Source: Xanthobacteraceae bacterium (lineage in GTDB: Bacteria; Pseudomonadota; Alphaproteobacteria; Rhizobiales; Xanthobacteraceae). Taken from it: a stretch of 8,358 nt of DNA. Positions 5,750-8,358 of this stretch are shown here, piece by piece; the stretch's first letter is position 1, and every line of letters starts with the position of its first letter. Made by a program: the position numbers and the translations under genes. Location of the stretch: assembly GCA_030043175.1 (NCBI GenBank), contig JASHYD010000813.1, positions 1-8,358 of the forward strand, written 5' to 3'. The notes below the pieces were generated by a model, which had not been told where the DNA came from, ran no database searches, and saw only the letters and a list, made by a program, of their open reading frames with translations.

Positions 5750-5963
5750 TCATAGCCCTGGCAACAACGCCCGCAGCGGCGCACGACCGTCGTCCGTGAG
5801 CACGAAACGCCCGCGCCCCGCACGATAAGGCCACGAACCACCAATGCGGCAACGGTCTCGCCGATGACGCCGGCCCGCTGCCAGTCGGCGCCGCTGCCCA
5901 CCTAGATCGCGAAAGAACGTGACGACGAGCAGGCCGGCGTGTCGGTTGCGTGCGCGCGATCAT
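5750..5963 (-). pseudogene. Small winged-helix-like protein with offsetting frameshifts (copy 2)
   Basis: One frame gives RNRHAGLLVVTFFRDLGGQR at the start and GRGRFVLTDDGRAPLRALLP plus GL and stop at the end. The middle of the same product, DWQRAGVIGETVAALVVRGL followed by IVRG, is legible only in another frame. The first shift is near the GCAGCGGCGCC tract (about 5892-5900), and a second near GGGGCGCGGGCG (about 5815-5825) restores the original frame. That frame has no stop from 5959 to 5752, so a protein with a scrambled centre of about 25 residues could still be made if a start were available. The ATG at 5963 overlaps the stop of the upstream gene (TGATG) but is in a third frame. The LTDDGR.xLRALL end is typical of winged-helix proteins. 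Confidence 0.5.
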
Positions 5964-6160
5964 CACAGCACCACCTTTCTTTGCCGGCGCATGGCGCATT
6001 CGGCGCCGCGGTCATAGGCTTGGCCCTCAACCGTATTGATGACTGACCAATCGTGACGCGATTCCATGTAGTCGTCGTAGCCGCGGCGGAACGCGGGGTA
6101 CGTGTGATACGGCGCGTAACGCTCGATCTCTTCGGGTGTAAGAACGAGGCTGTCGGCCAT
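5963..6160 (-). CDS. Internal start: second domain as a separate 65-aa protein
   Basis: The ATG at 6160 (MADSLVLTPEEIERYAPYHT) shares frame and stop with the longer gene. AAGGAG lies 8 nt before it, much better than the site before 6481, so this may be the main product. Its length equals a single domain. Its stop overlaps an ATG by one base (TGATG), suggesting co-transcription with the winged-helix remnant downstream. Confidence 0.65.
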   Translation of the reverse strand: MADSLVLTPEEIERYAPYHTYPAFRRGYDDYMESRHDWSVINTVEGQAYDRGAECAMRRQRKVVL

Positions 6161-6481
6161 CAGATGATCTCCTTCCACAATTCGACCTCGACCCTTCCGG
6201 ATGCTCGCGAGGCGAGCACCCGCAGCAGAGCCGAAAGCAGCAGGAAGTCCTTTTACAGATAGTGCGCGTCGAATCTTGCGCCGCATGGCGCACTCAGCGC
6301 CGCGGTGATAGGCCTGAGCGGCGAAGCTGTCCGGGTTCAAAATGTTGCGCTTTAGGGCCGCGCTCCAAATCCCCGTCTCATAGTCTGTATAGCCCCACTC
6401 GAACTCGGGGATTGTGTGATACGGCCGATAGCGTTCGACCTCTTCGGGCGTGAGCTGCGGCGCCAATTGATGGTCCTCCAT
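5963..6481 (-). CDS. Tandem-duplicated small-domain protein, unknown function
   Basis: A 172-aa protein from the ATG at 6481 made of two copies of one domain. Copy 1 (residues 10-68) runs LTPEEVERYRPYHTIPEF, GYTDY, then QAYHRGAECAMRR; copy 2 (114-166) runs LTPEEIERYAPYHTYPAF, RRGYDDY, then QAYDRGAECAMRR. A 45-residue basic linker joins them. Copy 2 has its own ATG at 6160 with a strong AAGGAG site 8 nt upstream and would give a 65-aa protein ending at the same stop. Single-domain proteins of about 65 residues are what I recall in Bradyrhizobium. The simplest reading is two tandem genes fused by loss of the stop of the first. Starts upstream of 6481 (6517, 6658) lack ribosome binding sites and overlap an antisense pseudogene. 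The charged, aromatic domain has no known function. Confidence 0.72.
   Translation of the reverse strand: MEDHQLAPQLTPEEVERYRPYHTIPEFEWGYTDYETGIWSAALKRNILNPDSFAAQAYHRGAECAMRRKIRRALSVKGLPAAFGSAAGARLASIRKGRGRIVEGDHLMADSLVLTPEEIERYAPYHTYPAFRRGYDDYMESRHDWSVINTVEGQAYDRGAECAMRRQRKVVL
6171..6176 (-). promoter_or_regulatory. Strong internal ribosome binding site
   Basis: AAGGAG on the minus strand inside the tandem-domain frame, 8 nt upstream of the ATG at 6160. It supports an independent start for the second domain. Confidence 0.6.
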
Positions 6482-6565
6482 TGCGCCCGAACTGCTTTTT
6501 TGGTGCCGCGTATCCATGAGTGCGTCAATAAAAAACGATACCAAGAAAAACAGAACCGCCCTGCT

Positions 6566-6720
6566 ATGGGCTGGGGCGTGCAAGTCGGCCTTCGTTGGCA
6601 CCCCGATGTGATCCGGGCGATCGACGCTTGACGAGTTCGCGAGGAAGACAAGCCTCACGTGCCGAGGCTATACGACGCGCTCAAGAGGCGGACGAAATGA
6701 CCGAGGGCGTGGCCGCGTAA
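6566..6720 (+). pseudogene. Ribbon-helix-helix (CopG-like) protein, nonsense plus frameshift
   Basis: The frame from 6566 reads MGWGVQVGLRWHPDVIRAID, then Ala and TGA at 6629-6631, then REEDKPHV in the same frame after the stop. One base over it continues as RAEAIRRAQEADEMTEGVAA to TAA 6718-6720. Joined, this gives V.L...PDVIRAIDA-W...EEDKPH..RAEAIRR, the layout of ribbon-helix-helix DNA-binding proteins: a beta strand, helix A ending near AIDAW, then the conserved SRAEAIRR helix. TGA probably replaces an ancestral TGG (Trp), and one base is lost near 6659. A start further upstream is possible, as the open frame reaches 6416 (KKRYQEKQNRPAMGW). Such proteins often act as antitoxins or repressors; no toxin gene is recognised next to it. 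It overlaps the 5' flank of the minus-strand tandem-domain gene, antisense. Confidence 0.6.
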
Positions 6721-6727
6721 GGCCACG
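6708..6727. repeat. Perfect 7-bp hairpin spanning a stop codon
   Basis: CGTGGCC (6708-6714) and GGCCACG (6721-6727) flank GCGTAA, which contains the stop of the ribbon-helix-helix remnant. No T-tract follows, so it is not a typical intrinsic terminator; it could cap a 3' end or bind a regulator. Confidence 0.35.
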
Positions 6728-6804
6728 GCTGATGAACCTCACGCAGCAAGCCAACGTCGGCCGCGGCGGCGTTCCTTCCCTGTAAACAGGACGACGATAC
6801 GCGC

Positions 6805-6861
6805 TCATCGACCTCGGATCGCCCGTCGACCGGCATCCGTGATATGTAGACGCTCGATCGG
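6805..6861 (-). pseudogene. C-terminal scrap of a winged-helix-like gene (copy 3)
   Basis: The frame APIERLHITDAGRRAIRGR ends at TGA 6807-6805. It matches the C-terminal strand-helix of the copy at 5387 (IGRVKITGAGRQALEG) at V/L.IT.AGR.A. Upstream in this frame there is a TAG about 7 codons before, and no further similarity is legible, so only the 3' end of the gene persists. Confidence 0.35.
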
Positions 6862-6940
6862 CGCCCTGGCGGGCGTCGCTGGCTACGGCTGGCAACCGAT
6901 CGTCATTGCGCGAGTGGCGGTCGCAGTCGCCTTGCTCGCG

Positions 6941-7073
6941 ATGGACTCGTACGGGGCATCGGCGTCCTAAAAGACCGACCTCGAGGTGATGAACCATCGC
7001 GCTACAAGAGCGCGCTACAAGAGCGCAGGTCCTGGGCGATGATGATACGTTGACCGCCGAGGCGGCGGAGTAA
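6941..7073 (+). pseudogene. Small gene remnant broken by a 13-bp tandem duplication
   Basis: From 6941 the frame reads MDSYGASAS then TAA (6968-6970), then KTDLEVMNHRATRA. Here GCTACAAGAGCGC is duplicated perfectly (7001-7013, 7014-7026), which shifts the frame by one. Removing one copy lets the product continue as QVLGDDDTLTAEAAE to TAA at 7071-7073. The restored sequence, acidic and about 29 residues after the early stop, looks like the C-terminus of a small soluble protein. Its stop codon overlaps the AAGGAG site of the next gene, so the two were probably translationally coupled. The family is not identified with confidence; I recall similar DLEVM...DDDTLTAEA endings in Bradyrhizobium hypotheticals. 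Confidence 0.45.
7001..7026. repeat. Perfect 13-bp tandem duplication
   Basis: GCTACAAGAGCGC occurs twice with no spacer. Thirteen is not a multiple of three, so the duplication shifts the reading frame of the small gene it lies in. Confidence 0.9.
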
Positions 7074-7085
7074 GGAGACGTTCCC

Positions 7086-7253
7086 ATGATGACCGACGAG
7101 CAGAAGAAGCAGATCAACCGGGCGATGCGCGATCGCATCGAGGCGACGCTGCGGGGGTTCAACCCCTCGGCCTCCGGCGCCGCGGTCGAGGCCGCCTACC
7201 GGGCCATCCTCGACGCGGTGCAGGAGCGCCAGGACAGCATCTTCGCGACGTAG
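7086..7253 (+). CDS. Small 55-aa soluble protein, unknown function
   Basis: Starts MMTDEQKKQINRAMRDRIEA and ends VQERQDSIFAT. The first ATG (7086) is chosen because AAGGAG (7072-7077) lies 8 nt upstream; the second ATG at 7089 would be 11 nt away. Composition is strongly helical and charged, with GC-rich third positions typical of an expressed gene in this genome. There are no Cys residues, signal peptide or membrane segment. The central FNPSASGAAVEAAYRAILDA looks like a helix-turn-helix hairpin or helical bundle, but no DNA-binding motif is recognisable. It is intact. It lies between a broken small gene whose stop overlaps its ribosome binding site and a leader ORF whose ribosome binding site overlaps its stop, so it is probably in an operon with the hydrolase at 7310. 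Too short for many gene finders, it is easily missed. Confidence 0.7.
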   Translation: MMTDEQKKQINRAMRDRIEATLRGFNPSASGAAVEAAYRAILDAVQERQDSIFAT

Positions 7254-7262
7254 GAGAATGCA

Positions 7263-7313
7263 ATGACGGCATTGTTTCAATGGCCCGATTCCAGCCGCAC
7301 GAGGGCGTTATGA
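7263..7313 (+). CDS. 16-codon leader ORF overlapping the hydrolase start
   Basis: MTALFQWPDSSRTRAL starts at 7263, 6 nt after a consensus AGGAG (7252-7256) that itself overlaps the stop of the 55-aa gene. Its TGA (7311-7313) overlaps the ATG of the hydrolase (7310-7312) in the ATGA arrangement typical of translational coupling. The ribosome binding site is better than the GAGGG before the hydrolase, so ribosomes terminating here may feed the hydrolase start. The peptide has no run of identical regulatory codons, so classic attenuation is not indicated. It could also be the remnant 5' end of a lost gene. Confidence 0.45.
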   Translation: MTALFQWPDSSRTRAL

Positions 7314-8188
7314 GAGGGCTGATCGTAACCGCGGTCGAGATTATGCTATTGACCTTGTGCGCCCGCGCTGGTGAGCTTCCGGAACGGATCACCTTCTTAA
7401 GCGCGGACGGCCGCACCACGTTGACCGGCTATTTGTTCATGCCGCCCCATTCCGCTAGCGAGCGAGTGCCAGCAGTGGTCATGATGCACGGTCGTGCGGG
7501 AGTCTACTCGACGATCGCGAAAGCTCGCTATGATGCCACCACCTTGTCGCGGCGGCATATGGCGTGGGGCGAGCTGTGGGCGACGCAGGGCTATATTTCG
7601 TTGCTCGTCGATGGTTTTGGTCCGCGTGGCTATCCCCAAGGGTTTCCGCGTTTCAGCTACGAAACGCGCCCTGCCGAACTCAACGAGGTGACGGTGCGCC
7701 CGCTCGATGCCTACGGGGCACTCGCGTATTTGCGCGCACGGCCCGAGGTGGACCCTGACCGCATTGGGCTGCAGGGTTGGTCCAACGGCGGCAGCGCAAC
7801 ACTCGCCGCCATGGAGACCCGTGCCCCCGGCCGCACTGGGACAGGATTTCGTGCCGCGTTGGCCTTTTATCCGGCCTGCGGGCTGAAAGGCCAATTCGAA
7901 AACGGATATCTGCCGTACGCGCCGGTCCAGGTGTTCCACGGCACTGCCGACGAGGAAGTATCCCCGCGTCGCTGCGGCAAGCTGGTTGAAAAAAGCAAGG
8001 CCGGCGGCGGTACCATCGAAATTCGATTTTATCCTGGCGTATCACATAGCTTCGACGACCATGGCAGCAAGCGTCAGAGCAATGAGGCAAATCCGGCTGC
8101 GACGAAAGACGCTGTGCAGCGTTCGTTGCAGTTCTTTACCGAGCGATTGCAAGGATCGAAGCGTTTCCAGGGCGCGCAGCGACGCTAA
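7310..8188 (+). CDS. Exported dienelactone-hydrolase-family enzyme
   Basis: A 292-aa alpha/beta hydrolase. The ATG at 7310 follows GAGGG (7301-7305) and places a signal peptide at the very start (MRGLIVTAVEIMLLTLCARA, cleavage after Ala20); the in-frame ATG at 7280 has no ribosome binding site. After the signal come FLSADGRTTLTGYLFMPP, the oxyanion segment MMHGRAG (59-63), nucleophile elbow GWSNGG (Ser158), acid in HGTADEEVSP (Asp214) and catalytic His246 in GVSHSFDDHG. This is the dienelactone hydrolase order, but with Ser in place of the Cys of classical enzymes, as in many periplasmic relatives that act on esters. The C-terminal helix (AVQRSLQFFTERL) is present and length is normal. It is the last gene of a compact run and ends tail to tail with a minus-strand frame. 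The substrate cannot be read from the sequence. Confidence 0.9.
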   Translation: MRGLIVTAVEIMLLTLCARAGELPERITFLSADGRTTLTGYLFMPPHSASERVPAVVMMHGRAGVYSTIAKARYDATTLSRRHMAWGELWATQGYISLLVDGFGPRGYPQGFPRFSYETRPAELNEVTVRPLDAYGALAYLRARPEVDPDRIGLQGWSNGGSATLAAMETRAPGRTGTGFRAALAFYPACGLKGQFENGYLPYAPVQVFHGTADEEVSPRRCGKLVEKSKAGGGTIEIRFYPGVSHSFDDHGSKRQSNEANPAATKDAVQRSLQFFTERLQGSKRFQGAQRR

Positions 8189-8358
8189 CTATCCTCGCCC
8201 CCTAATCCGCCTTCGGCTTCACAATTTGCGGGCTTCTTCACCCACGGCGCGTCAGGAAGATCGGACCTGGCAACAGGTGGCCCGGCGACTGAGTCGCGTA
8301 TTTATAATCGTTGAAGGCAACGCAACGCTCACTGTCACCGCAAGGCCCAACACTGCGG
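8185..8358 (-). pseudogene. Partial, probably frameshifted frame running off the window
   Basis: Entering from the window edge, one frame reads SVGPCGDSERCVAFNDYKYA, then TQSPGHLLPGPIFLTRRG and stop at 8238-8240. A second frame, open from about 8290, reads PPVARSDLPDAPWVKKPANC then EAEGGLGGEDS and stops at 8185-8187, overlapping the hydrolase stop on the other strand by two bases. Both look protein-like and they may be one gene broken by a one-base shift near 8285. The rest of the gene is outside the window, and the family is not recognised. Confidence 0.35.

Noticed and set aside
6668..7162. A 164-codon minus-strand frame
   Set aside because: It runs antisense through a ribbon-helix-helix remnant and the 55-aa gene, has a low-complexity Arg/Pro-rich composition, and does not match the winged-helix scrap, which is in another frame.
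7397..7939. A 180-codon minus-strand frame inside the exported hydrolase
   Set aside because: It is the antisense shadow of a gene with a complete catalytic triad and signal peptide.
1..8358. tRNA genes, rRNA, CRISPR array or attachment-site repeats
   Set aside because: No cloverleaf-forming stretch, no regularly spaced repeats and no paired direct repeats at island edges were seen by eye; attachment sites may lie outside the window.

Overview
The window looks like an accessory, partly decayed stretch of a high-GC alphaproteobacterial chromosome. Several small open frames resemble, from memory and without any search, lineage-restricted hypothetical proteins of Bradyrhizobium and relatives, so Bradyrhizobium/Nitrobacteraceae is my best guess. 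No rRNA, tRNA, CRISPR array, complete transposase or complete integrase was found.

Layout. Bases 1-350 hold no supportable gene. Bases 365-545 are a decayed sequence that recurs, diverged, at 1798-1975. A full-length alpha/beta hydrolase with an Asp-type nucleophile elbow lies on the minus strand (667-1500). From 1798 to 4563 all signal is on the plus strand: a broken membrane-tail gene, a two-helix membrane protein with a probable C-terminal frameshift, an intact small exported protein, a second membrane-tail remnant, a terminator-like hairpin, a small CxxC protein, a third membrane-tail remnant, and an exported Rap1a/Tai-like gene split by a one-base frameshift. Bases 4564-5120 are nearly empty, followed by a possible zinc-ribbon ORF.

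From 5387 to 6481 the minus strand carries two frameshifted small winged-helix-like genes and, upstream of them, a gene encoding two tandem copies of one domain with a strong internal ribosome binding site before the second copy. Antisense to its 5' side is a ribbon-helix-helix pseudogene. From 6941 to 8188 the plus strand has a tightly packed run: a small gene broken by a 13-bp tandem duplication, an intact 55-aa gene, a 16-codon leader ORF, and an exported dienelactone-hydrolase-family enzyme. Each stop codon overlaps the ribosome binding site or start of the next unit. A partial minus-strand remnant closes the window.

The two hydrolases and the 119-aa, 60-aa and 55-aa proteins appear intact. 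Much of the rest is broken by single-base indels, nonsense changes or truncation. That pattern fits a decaying island, but uncorrected sequencing indels must be excluded. I see no convincing complete new defence or mobile system. The most unusual items are the tandem-domain gene with its internal start, the coupled leader ORF before the exported hydrolase, and three remnants of one membrane-tail family within about 2.1 kb.
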